Shown: piece after piece, positions 10,432 to 21,765 of the stretch | Numbering within the stretch: the first letter of the stretch is position 1 | Layout of the letters: each line of letters opens with the position of its first letter | Assembly: GCA_029891345.1 (NCBI GenBank) | Contig: CM057002.1 | Coordinates: forward strand, 18,862,295 to 18,926,294 | DNA: 64,000 nucleotides | Direction of reading: 5' to 3' | DNA from: Dryococelus australis | Taxonomy: Eukaryota > Arthropoda > Insecta > Phasmatodea > Phasmatidae | Notes under the pieces: model-generated | Seen by the model: the letters and a program-made list of their open reading frames with translations, nothing else | Told to the model about the DNA's origin: nothing | Databases searched by the model: none | Made by a program: the position numbers and the translations under genes

Positions 10432-10664
10432 AAAGCGCCATATTTAAAAAAAGCTACATGGTTTAAGGCCGAAATGAAGATGGATGGTAGTACCTTAAAA
10501 GATAAAGTGCATTTTTTAAAGCGTCATATTGAAAAAAGCGGCGTGGTTTAAGGCCGAAATGAATGTGGATAGCAGCACCTTAAAAGAGAGTGTGAATTTT
10601 TAAAGCGCCATATTAAAAAAAGCTGTGTGGTTTAATGCCGAAATGAAGGTGGATGGTAGTATCT
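10432..10664 (+). repeat. ~85-bp tandem repeat, 2.7 copies
   Basis: Units start at 10432, 10518 and 10602 with aaagcg(c/t)catatt and contain gtggtttaaggccgaaatga and ggatggtagtacctt. A lone inverted unit lies at 6480-6540. The array runs directly into the family B fragment at 10665, so the last unit is truncated by it or the two share a history. Confidence 0.85.
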
Positions 10665-10826
10665 GTTTTTTAATATAATAACTGCAATGTGACCAATAAA
10701 TACAAAGTGTACATTTCACCACTCTCAAAATTTAATACCTGAGGCTGCAATAAGATATATTTATTAGTGGTAAATGTCTATTGGGAGGGCCTTAAAAAGT
10801 GTTCACTTTACCGTGAACAGCCTATA
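10665..10826 (+). mobile_element. MITE family B, 3' part
   Basis: Matches the right two-thirds of family B: gaccaataaatacaaagtgt, gaggctgcaataagatatat and the terminus agtgttcacttta, ccgtgaacagcctata. The left terminus is missing. Confidence 0.7.
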
Positions 10827-10857
10827 CTGAACTAAAAAATTCTGCTCGCAGCGCAAA

Positions 10858-11250
10858 CCTCTATAGTCCACTCCCGGTTACTTCCAACTCTCCTGAAGCC
10901 CTGATAAAGTCCTACTTCCAGTATATTCCTCCGCCTCATGCAAACAAAGCTTAACCGAATCTAGAAATTTTGCAGTAAAGGGACATCGCACCTCATTCGT
11001 GCGCAATCAGTATAATAATATTTTTCATGAGGACTTTTTCTTACGAGTTAGGCCTATTACCATCACACCAATTTTCTCCCTGTTTTCATTTTATAAAAAA
11101 AAAAATATTTTGTGTTAAAAGAAGTATGCAATGTTTGCGATACGTGACATGTTTAGGAAACCACCAAACACGTCATACATATGGTGATTTTACAAAGATT
11201 TGATTCAAAAAGGGTAAAGAAACCGCGAAAAGAATATATCCAAAATAGAA
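10858..11250 (+). repeat. dispersed repeat family C, copy 3
   Basis: Starts tatagtccactcccggttac, contains caaacaaagcttaaccgaat and ttttctccctgttttcattt, and ends around aaagaaaccgcgaaaaga. Probably the most complete family C copy. Confidence 0.65.
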
Positions 11251-11629
11251 CTAGTAATTAAGGTTTTAAAGGGTTGAAATATTGCTGGTGCTGAAAGGTA
11301 GTATTCAGTAAATGTAAAACACGCACCCCTCCCAAACTTCTCTGCTACAGGAGAATGGTGAACGAAAATCTGATGTTTATTTAATTTTTGTGGCAAGTTG
11401 CTTTTCAGAGGATGTCCAAAAATGTTGGGAACTACAAGAGAATAATAATAATAATTTAGAATACCTTATTATAATGGTAGTTATTTACTGTCAATATTAT
11501 TTTCGGGGTACTGATGGAAGATGCGAAAGATAATTTTATTTCTTAACTCACACCAATACCTCGGGAATAATAAATGCAGTGAATATCTTGCAATGCAAGA
11601 TGTTCTGAATTATTTATTAATGAGTTAAT
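11251..11629. other. no recognisable feature
   Basis: AT-rich; a short ORF on minus has no recognisable motif. Confidence 0.4.
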
Positions 11630-11743
11630 AGGTCCAAAGAAATATTAATTTTACACATGGTGAAAGGTTACAAAAAGAGAAGTAAAGTAGATCCTATAAG
11701 CAGGGCTTTCAAAAGTGCTCAACTAGCGGTGAACAGCCTATAT
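11630..11743 (+). mobile_element. MITE family A, 3' fragment
   Basis: Only the right quarter is left: ttaattttacacatggtgaa, agcagggctttcaaaagtgc and a mutated terminus (ggtgaacagcctata). Confidence 0.65.
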
Positions 11744-12381
11744 ACACATATACCCATCTAGTTTGTTAATATAGGTAGAAACAATACTGAATAGATTGTG
11801 GTACGATATGTATGGGTAACTTAGATGGAAATATCAGAAGAACTATGTACCTGCCTGCGATTGTCTGTGAGATAGTACATAACAATTCCCCCAACAGGGA
11901 ACTGTGTTCCTACTTCAGAACAGACAGCTCCATCAACACAACTACTTCAGCAATTTCTGTATCGTTCCCACAGCAGAAAACGCATTCAACTGAGAGCGTA
12001 TTCTGATAGTAGTACAGTTGTAGCCACTAACTTGTAGACCTTATTGTAGAACTTTTCTGTTCTCACTTCCCTACAGGTAACAGACATAAACATAGGCTTG
12101 TTCCGCAGTTTGCTTAAAACGTCTGTTATTTTCTGTAAGTTTTTCCCAGATTAATTTCAAACAACAAAAAAAGGTGAGTCATGTTAATTAAAAGTGTTTG
12201 CAGGATTATTTCTTTACAGAGATAATTTGTTGCGCAGAGCAAATTTGTAGCTGTATAGGAAATAAAAAGGGAAGTACATTAAGCGATAGGTTAAGTTGTT
12301 AGTGAGAGAACCTGCTGTGATTGTTAAGTAGACATAGAGATCTACAGTTTTTCAGTGTTCTGCTATCTGTACTAGTTGAAT
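11744..12381. other. no recognisable feature
   Basis: No gene or repeat recognised. Confidence 0.4.
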
Positions 12382-12838
12382 TAACACATTGAGGTCTGCA
12401 CACATTTGCTGGCACTTAAGACCAGTTATAAGTGAGACATCTATATCCACTACTGCAAGAACACCGGTTCTGTTAGTATTGTGTTAGAACTCACCATCGT
12501 CCTATTGGCCCATACCACACCGGACACAACCCTGTACTTTACAGCGTTCATTATTGGCCGGTCATCAACCAATGGAGAGCCAAGCTGAGATTGACCCAAT
12601 CAAATGTCCTTTACCATATAAAAGTATTTACAATCAATCATGTCCCTTTCAGTGGCTATAAAAATATACATTCTGTCGTCAGCAATATCGTTGTTATTGC
12701 GCTGTCGTTTTCTTGTGAGGTCGTGTTAAACACTTCCCGAACAAAGACTGCATATCCATGCGAGTTTTGTTGTGAACAACAAAGAAATTATCAAATTAGC
12801 TTTGCTCGAGCTACACTCGAGTGTAGTCTACAAAAAGT
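12382..12838 (+). mobile_element. LTR-like promoter-bearing repeat, copy 2
   Basis: Same unit as 1447-1916: attaacacattgagg, ggttctgttagta, attggccggtcatcaaccaa, TATA box (ggctataaaa, 12655-12664) and agctttgctcgagctacact. It ends in an A-rich stretch. No internal retroviral genes lie beside it. Confidence 0.5.
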
Positions 12839-12887
12839 AAAAAAAAAATAATAATAATATGGTGAGCTCAACCTTCAGCTAGGTAAT

Positions 12888-13070
12888 TTGTTCTGGCTGC
12901 AGGATTTGCGTATCTGGCATAATTGGCAGCTTAATGCACTCAATTGTCAACTTAAAAGCAAGGACAAGGACTTGGGAGAAATTTTATCAGATTTTCACAC
13001 TTTTTCAAGAAAACTTCTTACTTGGGAAAATAACCTTGGCCGAACGGTGCCAAACACTTTTCTTGATTAA
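12888..13070 (+). pseudogene. hAT-type transposase fragment (ZBED/GTF2IRD2-like region)
   Basis: A 60-codon frame resembles the segment of hAT-derived transposases and their domesticated relatives in which a leucine-asparagine helix (LNALNCQLKSKDKDLGEI) is followed by a segment with a conserved F..KL pattern (FHTFSRKLLTWEN). It ends at a stop, and no zinc finger or hATC dimerisation motif was found nearby. Interpreted as a relic. The call rests on pattern memory, so chance resemblance is possible. Confidence 0.45.
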
Positions 13071-13464
13071 ATGAAATGCTGTAAAAACAAATTCATTGAA
13101 ATCATATTGCGATAAAAACAAAGATGAAGTTGTCCCAAGTTTGACAGCGAACTTAAAAATTGTTGAAAAGATTTCAAGAAAAATCTAGCTCTCGGCATAC
13201 GTAATAATAATACTAATAATAATATACCTCGTGGGTGATATAAATAAAAATTTTCTTACACATATAACGCTGCATTTTCAAGAAGATTTCTCTGTAATAG
13301 AAATGACGCCATCACCTTAAAACGGTATTTATTCCCAGAACGTATTCGACTTCTTTATCCGTACAAAATTATATATTCTTGGATTCCTCTTGATCCATGT
13401 GTAAAGACTTGTCCTTTTTTCAGCTCTAGTTACTTTGTGAGGTTTTTTGAAACATGGCCATGGA

Positions 13465-14107
13465 TAAAAAATTGTGTTTGGCTGTGTTGGGGACACGGCC
13501 GTTTGTTTTGTGTGAATACGTCTACGTTGACGCGCTCGGACGCCTTGATGTTTATTTTACGTTTCCGGCACCGCTTCACTCGATCATATGGGGTTTTATG
13601 GGTATCACTGGATTGCTTTTGAGATGCTCTTTCCAACCATATACGATTTCTGTATTTCGACTTCGCTTATTGACGAATATAGGCCGAGATTATGGTAAGT
13701 TTTCTTAATTTTTTTTTTTACATTAAACGCATACAATTTTACCATAACTACGCCACACAAATATTTTATACACGAAATCGATTGATCGTCACGAGAGCTG
13801 TCGATTGAAACTCACACCATCGTCTTAGCTTCTTGTAGTCAGAGTTATACTACGCGGATGTTATGAGACGCGGCGAAACGAACTCTAAATTGCGGCCTCC
13901 CCCCTCCCCCCCGTGTGATACTTCAGTCCTCACTCAACGTAACATATTCTTTGATCCTTTGACAATCGAGTGGTGTAATTGAATTTTGGATGTAGACACG
14001 ATAGATTCGGAGCTGCAATGCCAAACAGTATCCCTCAATTTTGTTATCATCGGATTTCCTGGATTGCCTCCAACTATGGTCGCAAATTTAAAGACGTATT
14101 CACGTAA
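13465..14107 (+). repeat. ~640-bp dispersed repeat E, copy 1
   Basis: Repeated in direct orientation at 16.84-17.48 kb. Shared landmarks: tgttggggacacggccgttt, tacgtctacgttgacgcgct, ttgcttttgagatgctcttt, gagacgcggcgaaa, a C-run, then gtaacatattctttgatcct and agattcggagctgcaatgcc. Short ORFs inside are not kept between copies. No TIR or A-tail recognised, so its class is open. Confidence 0.8.
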
Positions 14108-14159
14108 AAAAAAAATTAGAACTAACTAATAGCCAAGAGTATGAACAACTGCATTTCAG

Positions 14160-14850
14160 TCGCCGTGTGTAGTTGTTGCGTCCTCGTTGGTGTCACAGGG
14201 ACATTAGCTTCCTGCATGTCGCTGAGCCCGTCCCTCCTTGACCAAGTGATCCCATACACGCCGGACCTAGAGGGATGACTGGCATGCCATATTTTTTTTC
14301 CGACGAATCCCGCTATTGCTCGCAGCATCACGATGGCAGCACCATGGCGCACTCTTGGCCGAGTCCTGCATCACGCAACATCACACCGACCCAGCACTCG
14401 GGGTTATGGTATTGGTGCCGTCGAATTCCAGCCCCGCTCGCGCCTAGTCCGCATCACTGACCAGCAACCGTCACACCGCGGAGTTGCTGGAGCTTGTTGT
14501 TCTCCTCTATCTCCAGGGGTAGCTCGGGGTCCTGCGCCAACAGTGAGCGCCTGTGGCACACATCGTTGGACGGTTCCTGGATGACCACCACGTCACACTG
14601 CTTCCTTGGCCTGAGCGTTCACCTGATATTTCGCCAGTCGAAAACATGTGGTGCGTTGTCGGACAACGAATGGCCTGCCTCGGGACAATCGCGGCCACAA
14701 ACGGATGGACTTTGGACACGCATCGGAACATCATGGACGGAGATACCACAACATACATCCAAAGCCTCTTCCTCTCAATGCTGCGTCGTGTAGCAGCGAT
14801 TGTTGCCGCTCATGGTGGAGCCACACAGTGCTGATTCCCCCATGTTGTGT
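14160..14850 (+). pseudogene. Tc1-like transposase remnant
   Basis: Degenerate Tc1-family DDE transposase on plus. An FSDESR motif near 14290-14310 matches the region of the second catalytic Asp. Another frame carries PWPERSPDISPVENMW near 14600-14650, corresponding to the catalytic third-acidic-residue region of Tc1 elements, and ends with the family-typical MLRRVAAIVAAHGGAT near 14780-14825. The motifs lie in different frames and the N-terminal DNA-binding domain is not recognisable, so this is a dead fragment. No flanking TIR was identified. Confidence 0.8.
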
Positions 14851-15385
14851 ACGTAATACAGTTCTGCAAGAGCGATCATGTCCTCTTTGTACGAAAGGTA
14901 TTCTGTCCAACAATAAACCTGGTTGTGATAGCTCACGTCCTTCTTGGTATCGCAATTTTAACTGCCGGCAGTGTAATTTGTAATAATCGAGTACCACTTT
15001 TCTGCTAAACACATACGAAGATTACCTTCATGTTATTGCGTTTGTATAGTAACCCCTGAAGTTCTCCCACCCTCTCTCAGTTTGTTCCGTAGTGCGCTGA
15101 TGGAAGAAGGGTCGTCTAACCTCCGTATCGATATCAACAGACGTCAACTGGAAAGTCCGGAAAACCGCGGAGGTCTCAAGCGCCAAAATATTCTCCCCTC
15201 CTTTTGTGACTGGATCACTTCTTACATTCCTCAACCGTTTTCAGACGCATTACAGACGTTCAGTTTTGTAGTACCATAACTCCATTGGTCTAGCGAAATT
15301 GGTACCTAAAGACAAAGGCAAACTTTTTCCCGCGGTTAATTGCGGTCTATAGTCTTTACGAGAAAAACTTTAAAAGCATATAAGT
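14851..15385. other. no recognisable feature
   Basis: Sequence downstream of the transposase remnant; nothing recognised. Confidence 0.4.
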
Positions 15386-15600
15386 ATAGTCCACTCACAG
15401 TTATTTCCAACTTTTCTGACGCCCTGTTCAAGTTCTACTTCCACGGTATTCCTCCGCCTTATGCAAACAAAGCTTAACCAAGTTCAAAAAATTACACCAA
15501 AAGGACAACGCGCCGTATTCGAGCGCAGTCAGTGTAACAACATCCTGCGTAAGAACTGTGGAGTGCGCTCAGGTCGAAGTAGAGATTGTCGCGTACGGAT
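15386..15600 (+). repeat. dispersed repeat family C, 5' part
   Basis: tatagtccactcacagttat, ggtattcctccgccttatgc, acaaagcttaacc and acaacgcgccgtattcg match family C. The 3' half is missing. Confidence 0.65.
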
Positions 15601-16667
15601 CTTTCTGTGATACTTCGTGCACCTTCGTCCGGCCACATCGTTACTTTTTTTTTTAATATCCTGAAAATTGCGGGTAAATTAAGATTGAAAGGCTCAACAA
15701 AGTCACAGACACTTATTAATTTACTCCCACTTGCTCTGTTGTAGCATGATTGTTCTATTGAAATGGCACGAAGTGTTTTTTTTTGTTTGAAAGCGGTGTC
15801 GTGAAAGGGACTAAGATAATGTAACGTGTGAAACCATGTCCTGTCACTCGGCCGGTCCCGCACTCGGGATTTTCCTCGACAACACGCAGGTATCGCGTAA
15901 TTTACTCGACCCAGAGTGTCGTTTCCGAGAACAGCGGCGAATTAATCTCAAATCCCGACACTGGAGCAGTGTTATATTTTAAGACATCCACTTTTACTGT
16001 ATTTTTGTGAGCAAGCAGTTTTTAACCGGCGTGTCAGGGATTTTTTTCTTTCCAAATATACTCGGATGATATTATATTTGAACATCAGAGTTGCCTGTTG
16101 TTGAATGTAAGGTCTTATCAGAGTGAATTGTTTTCCCATGCGTAAAGCGTCTTCGATAAGGGAAGAAATCGAAAATACAGTCAACCATGCTGACAATTAC
16201 GGGAAAGTTGTTTGTATAATGGTGGTCTTTCTGCTAATGCCGGAGTTTAAATCAGCATACCGCAGTAGATGAAATTTGCTGCATGTATACGTATTTTCTT
16301 TGTATGAAATACGGTTTTAACGCTGTGTGCAAACAAATCTCTCTGCAAACTTACTCCATCACGCGCCTCAGAAAGGCCACACGCTCTTCCGTTACTGTCA
16401 AGACTGGGCTGTTTATCGCGCTATCTGCATCGCACGCGGATAAGAGCAGGGAGAATGCGTACATTGTACTGTCGAATGTAACATGCGTAGCAGGCCGCTG
16501 CAAGGAAACACTTGTTCCACGCACACACACTCACCTGCGGGTTACGTCACACTAACACTACTTACATTGTACTAGAGTCGTGTGAGTGGAGTAGCTTATC
16601 GCACTTGTCCGATTTCACGTTCTTATAGAGGCAAGGTTATTTAAAATAGGGCGGACTTCAAATATTT
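15601..16667. other. unassigned; no recognisable gene
   Basis: Contains a 123-codon minus frame (15492-15863) that partly overlaps the family C repeat and shows no known motif. Nothing else could be supported. Confidence 0.35.
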
Positions 16668-16852
16668 TATAGACTGTTCCGTAGGAAAACTGAGCACTTG
16701 GATTTCATTGTGCCCTTCCATCATGCATATGTTTAACATTACCAAGGGCCTTATCACTTTATTCATGCGTCGGTTACGTGAAATTATTAGAACTATAAAT
16801 GTGTTACAAACTTGCTCGTTCTTACACTTAAAAGCATTAAAAAAAAAAATGG
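16668..16852 (-). mobile_element. MITE family A, minus fragment
   Basis: tatagactgttccg and aaaactgagcac correspond to the family terminus; caagggccttatcactttat and tcatgcgtcggtt are interior landmarks in reverse. The copy stops where repeat E begins. Confidence 0.6.
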
Positions 16853-17482
16853 GGTTTAGCTGTGTTGGGGACACGGCCGTTTGTTTTGTGTGAATACGTC
16901 TACGTTGACGCGCTCGGACTCCTTGATGTTTCTATTTTAAGTTACCGGCACCGCTTCACTCGATCGTGTGGGGTATAATGGGTATCAATGGATTGCTTTT
17001 GAGATGCTCTTTCCGATCGTATACGACTTCTCTATTTCGACTTGGCTTTTTTACGAGTATAGACCGAAATTGTGTTAAGTTTTCTTAATTATTTTACATA
17101 AAATTTATACAATCTCACCATAATCACGCCACACAAATGTTTTATACACACGATCGATTGAACTTGACGAAGGAGCGTCGTAGCTTCTCCTAGTCAAAAG
17201 TTATACTACACGGAATTTATGAGACGCGGCGAAATGAACTCAAAATTGCCCCCCCCCCCCCCCTTTTCCCAACCAAGAGCGATGCTTCGCAGTCCTCACT
17301 CAACGTAACATATTCTTTGATCCTCTGGCAATCGAGTGGTGTAATTGAACTTTGAATGTAGACAACAGATTCGGAGCTGCAATGCCAAACAGTATCCCCC
17401 GGTTTTGTTATCATCGGATTTTCTGGATTGCCTCCCACTATGGTTGCACATTTAAAGACGTTTTTCTCGTCAAACCGGCTTT
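16840..17482 (+). repeat. ~640-bp dispersed repeat E, copy 2
   Basis: Direct repeat of 13465-14107 with the same order of landmarks and a longer C-run. It breaks into a MITE A fragment at its left end. Confidence 0.8.
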
Positions 17483-17558
17483 TTCAAAGTGCGGTAGCTC
17501 AAACTATACCAAGGGCCCTACGTTGAACCTACATATTGAATTTTAACAAAAAAAATAA

Positions 17559-18206
17559 TAATAGCGTCACCGCTGAAACTCCCAAACGTAGGCCAACACG
17601 CAGAGCGACGACACGGGACAAAGCTCCGGGTAGGTCGGCGCCTTGGCAGCTGAAGTCTTCAGTAGCGCTGAGGATGACATAAGAAAAGGATGGAACATTA
17701 GCGGAATGCAGTGGTGGGGAAACGGGAACACCCGGAAAAGTCTAACGGCAATAACGAACGCCAGGTTTCCCAAATAATAGCGTCACAGCTGAAACTCCCA
17801 AACGTAGGCCAACACGCAGAGCGACGACACGGGACAAAGCTCCGGGCAGGCCGGAGCCTTGGCGGCTGAAATCTTCAGTAGCGCTGAGGATGACATAAGA
17901 AAAGGATGGAACATTAGCGGAATGCAGTGGTGGGGAAACGGGAACACCCGGAAAAGTCTAACGGCAATAACGAACGCCAGGTTTCCCAAATAATAGCGTC
18001 ACCGCTGAAACTCCCAAACGTAGGCCAACACGCAGAGCGACGACACGGGAGAAAGCTCCGGGCAGGACGGAGCCTTGGCGGCTGAAGTCTTCAGTAGCGC
18101 TGAGGATGAGATAAGAAAAGGATGGAACATTAGTGGAATGCAGTGGTGGGGAAACGGGAACGCCCGGAAAAGTCTAACGGCAATAATGAACGCCAGGTTT
18201 CCCAAA
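17559..18206 (+). repeat. 216-bp satellite, 3 copies
   Basis: Three tandem units (starts about 17559, 17775, 17991) with shared text such as gctgaaactcccaaacgtag, gatgacataagaaaaggatg and gccaggtttcccaaataata. Each unit has an open minus frame of 68 codons beginning MGNLAF. Conservation is at the DNA level and 216 is divisible by three, so I treat the frames as non-coding by-products. Confidence 0.95.
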
Positions 18207-19062
18207 TGCGAACATTATTAGGTAACCCCTCTAGGGAATCGAATCCGGTTCATCATTGAACTGTGTAAGTTTTGAGTGGGTAAATGACGATCATAAAATG
18301 AGAGCGGTTAGAGTACTGGGAAGTTTTTAAGTATGTAACCATATGTCACACGGCATGTTAAAAAAATATAGCTGCCATTTTGCTGACGTCTAAAAGGGGC
18401 GAACTTCCAATTTTATTAATTGTCTCCTCCGCAAGGGTTTGGAAGGAGGATTCCTCAGTCTTCTACAGTGTCGCAGGCCAGAAATGAGGAAACGAGAAAA
18501 AAGCTATAGGTGGAAAATGTTTGGGTCTGCCATGTTCACACATGTTTGATAAGCAGACGCACTTATTCGAATATCATGAGTTATAAATATTTAAGGAAAA
18601 AACGAAAACAACCGTAGTAAGGCTTTATAGCAATTGTGGGTGGGGAAGGTGTTGTGAAGGAGCAGGTTTACGAATTAAAATTAGACGAGACGTACGCCAA
18701 AAAACTGCACATACATTCACGTCTTATCCGGAATTTATATCCACGCACTCTTCATACTTTGAGCTGAAAGTCCAGTCAACCACCCCAAGGACTCTGACTA
18801 TTAATATATTTATTTAGAGTATTTAGTCTGAACAACTCTAGTTAATAGATAGTGCGTTATTTAATTCACAACATTTTTATTATTCATATTGACTGATTAT
18901 TTTTAGTAATTTTAATACTTATTTTTAATATTTCTTTCATAGTAGTCAATTATCCATAATAATATTGCTAGGTTTTGCGTTCGTGTTGTAATATGTAAAG
19001 AGGAGGAGTATCGCAAGTTGTAGTGGTGTTAGTATAAACTGCAAACACGTGTACTTTCTTGT
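18207..19062. other. no recognisable feature
   Basis: AT-rich; no gene, RNA or shared repeat seen. Confidence 0.4.
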
Positions 19063-19302
19063 TATAGGCTGTTCAAGGTAAAGTGAGCACTTTTTAAGAC
19101 CCTGAAAATTTTTCCTTTCAATTAATTTCAAACTTTCCGCCAATATTTAATGTAAATATTGAAATATGACTAATAAACACAGTGTATACATTTCATCACT
19201 GTCAAAAGTTAACGTTTTATGCAGCAATAAAATACATTTATTAGGGGAAAATGTATTTTGGAAGGGCCTTAAAAATTGCTCATTTTACCGTGAACAGCCT
19301 AT
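19063..19302 (+). mobile_element. MITE family B, full-length copy
   Basis: About 240 bp bounded by tataggctgttcaaggtaaa and ctcattttaccgtgaacagc, cctata. Interior: gactaataaacacagtgtat and cagcaataaaatacatttat. The termini are essentially those of family A, but the interior is unrelated to it. Confidence 0.85.
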
Positions 19303-19945
19303 ACCTCTGTGATTGGGAAACTCCTTTCCTAACACTTCCTGCAGGACTTCAAACCAGCGATAGAGACGTGTATAAAGCGAGCGAGCGAGCGAATCACGTA
19401 CAAGCTAGGAAAACTGAAGTGCTGATCACGATGGTAGCAGCCAATGAACAAGTGGCAACGCCTGTTCTGTATACACACCTGTCAAGTCTAGCCTGGCCGT
19501 CAAATAAACTAGCGAATTTACCACATCTCTAATACATAATGTGCAATTTGCTTGTTTCTTTTTTTTATTTCTTTTTTTCAGTAGCAGCCTATTCTATTTT
19601 GGTATTCAGTTTGTTTGCCTTACAAACTAAAATTTGAAAATATGCAAAAAAGAAATGACTTAATTTCACACGAAAGAGGATAAACAGGCATTCTGCAAAA
19701 TCGCGAAAATTTCTTGGCCCAACATTTTTTCGGAAAAATCTTAGCATCTTGATACTTTTGTGATTTTACTATACAATTTTTTTTCACTCGTGTTACCTTT
19801 TTGCAGACCAATAACAAACATTCATTTTTAGAGCATAAGAATTCTAACTGGATAATGGAATGAGAAAGCAACGTCGTATACACACAACATCCAATAATGA
19901 CGAGAACATACTGAGACATGAGCATACTACAGTAAAGCCTGCTGA
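19303..19945. other. no recognisable feature
   Basis: A 101-codon minus frame (19620-19925) shows no recognisable motif. Confidence 0.35.
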
Positions 19946-20347
19946 AGGCTGTTCACGACAAAGTGAGCACTTTTGAACTCACTGCCCCTACCAGCATATA
20001 TTTTAACGGGCGCACTGAGTGACATTCGGACAGTAAAGTTGGTAACGATGGTTGGAAATAAGTTCCATATCTTAACGTCAGATTAAAAGTGTTACGTAAC
20101 CATTTGTAATAAATATTTCTTTCGTTTTGTACTTCTTTAAATGTATGAAAGTGTAAAAAAAAAGAGCATATTTGTGAAATATTTACTTTCCTAATAATGT
20201 GAAAGTTTCCCTTGACCGACGCACGAATAAATTGAAGAGGCCTATGCCAGTGTTAATTTTACATAAGAAGGGATAATAAACAACGTGCATACAAGTATAT
20301 CTTAAGCAGGGCTTTCAAAAGTGCTCGTCTTATCGTGAACAGCCTTT
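19946..20347 (+). mobile_element. MITE family A, full-length copy
   Basis: Termini ggctgttcacgacaaagtga and tcgtcttatcgtgaacagcc. Full interior with small deletions. Confidence 0.85.
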
Positions 20348-21053
20348 AGTCAACTTTTATCGAGATAAATCATCATCTGTAAAGATAAACACTCTGAGGA
20401 AAAAGTTAAAGTGATGTCAGCCTACGATCGTCCGAAATTTTTTTGCCCTTTGATAAAATAGTTTGTTTCGCTAGTTTTTTTCCATGATCTGGCAACCAGC
20501 CAATAACGAACGTTTTACAGTAAAGAAACTGCGGCCAGTTTTGTGTGGATTAATAGGATGGTTGTACGTGGCAATTCAGATACCAACAAACCTAGTGTTC
20601 CTGTGATAGGCACCTCGTTTCTAGCTTTTCGTGAATGTGTTTAAATGTGTGCAAGCCTCTAAGTGTTAATTTGTTAATGATAACGCCATAAAGCTGCGAG
20701 GCTACGAGTGTCAGCTCCCACGACACTTCCTGGCTCTCAGTATAACTACTGTGCATGGGATCAGCGAAGGTGACTGTCTCCTCCAGGTGTGAAGGTCAAC
20801 TGCGCCCCTTAACCTCGCCAAGGTCGCGTCTGAATTACCTCGCACTATACCGACATCACTTTCTTCCTCTAAGTGCATTATCGAACTACCCGATAATATT
20901 CACTTCATTTTGGTATTATAAGTCACCTATTACGTGATAAATGTGGCTTAACCCAACTATACATAACCTCACGTGACCTACCTCACGTAACATAATCGAT
21001 ATTTTGTTGTTTTTCCAGGTGTGAATTTTTTTATTACAACGTATAGAATTAAA
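20348..21053. other. no recognisable feature
   Basis: Nothing supportable beyond short non-conserved ORFs. Confidence 0.4.
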
Positions 21054-21473
21054 GGAGTTTTACGATAAAGTGAGCATTTTTGAAATCAATCTTATAAAAA
21101 TGCCACTGCCCCTGCCTGCATATATTTTAACGGGTGCACTGAGTGACATGCGCGTGGTAAAGTTGGTAACGATGGATGCACATTAGTTCGACATGTTAAC
21201 GTCGGATAAAAATTGTTAGGTAACCATTTCTGATCATTTTAATTATTTCTTATGCTTTCTGTTTTTTTAACGCCTCAGTATGTAAAAATTATCAGATTTA
21301 TAAAATGTTTACTTTTATAATAATTTCACAGTTTAGTTTGACCGACGAATGAATAAAGTTATGAGGATCATGACAATGTTTATTTTACATAAGGTGGAAG
21401 AATACACAACGAGCATACAAGTAAATCTAAAGCAGGGCTTTCAAAAGAGCTCATTTTACCATGAACAGCCTAT
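21054..21473 (+). mobile_element. MITE family A, full-length copy
   Basis: Left terminus eroded (ggagttttacgataaagtga); right terminus ctcattttaccatgaacagc, cctata. Interior complete. Confidence 0.8.
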
Positions 21474-21548
21474 AATGGTCAGAACAGAAGATTTTGTGAA
21501 TCCACTACCTGGAAGTGCAGAAGTTTGGACAACTTTTAATAACGAGCT

Positions 21549-21765
21549 CTTGAGAGCCGATGAAGGTGAAGCGAGGTGAGCATTAAGCAGCACCTGAATT
21601 CAAGGGAAGGGGAAACAGGAGAACCCCGAGAAAACACGCAAACCAGTGGCCTCATGCACAACTATTCCCAATTGCAAAATCCCAGGAGCGCGACCTCGCT
21701 GGGAGTTGAACCTTGGCCTTGGTGAGAGGCGAACGCTCTAGCTGCTTCGCAACAGCGGTCCCATT
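21549..21765 (-). mobile_element. SINE family S1, minus copy
   Basis: Starts ttgagagccgatgaaggtga; body aggagaaccccgagaaaaca; B-box region on minus aggttcaactcccagc; degenerate tRNA-like head to about 21765. Confidence 0.7.

Noticed and set aside
1447-12838. The two LTR-like units as the ends of one 11-kb LTR retrotransposon
   Set aside because: The sequence between them contains no gag, protease, reverse transcriptase or integrase, only unrelated MITEs, SINEs and satellites.
14122-14758. Minus-strand ORFs over the transposase region
   Set aside because: Antisense shadows of the Tc1-like transposase remnant, whose motifs are on plus.
17567-18205. Three tandem 68-aa genes
   Set aside because: Satellite of 216 bp (divisible by three); equality of the frames follows from DNA identity.
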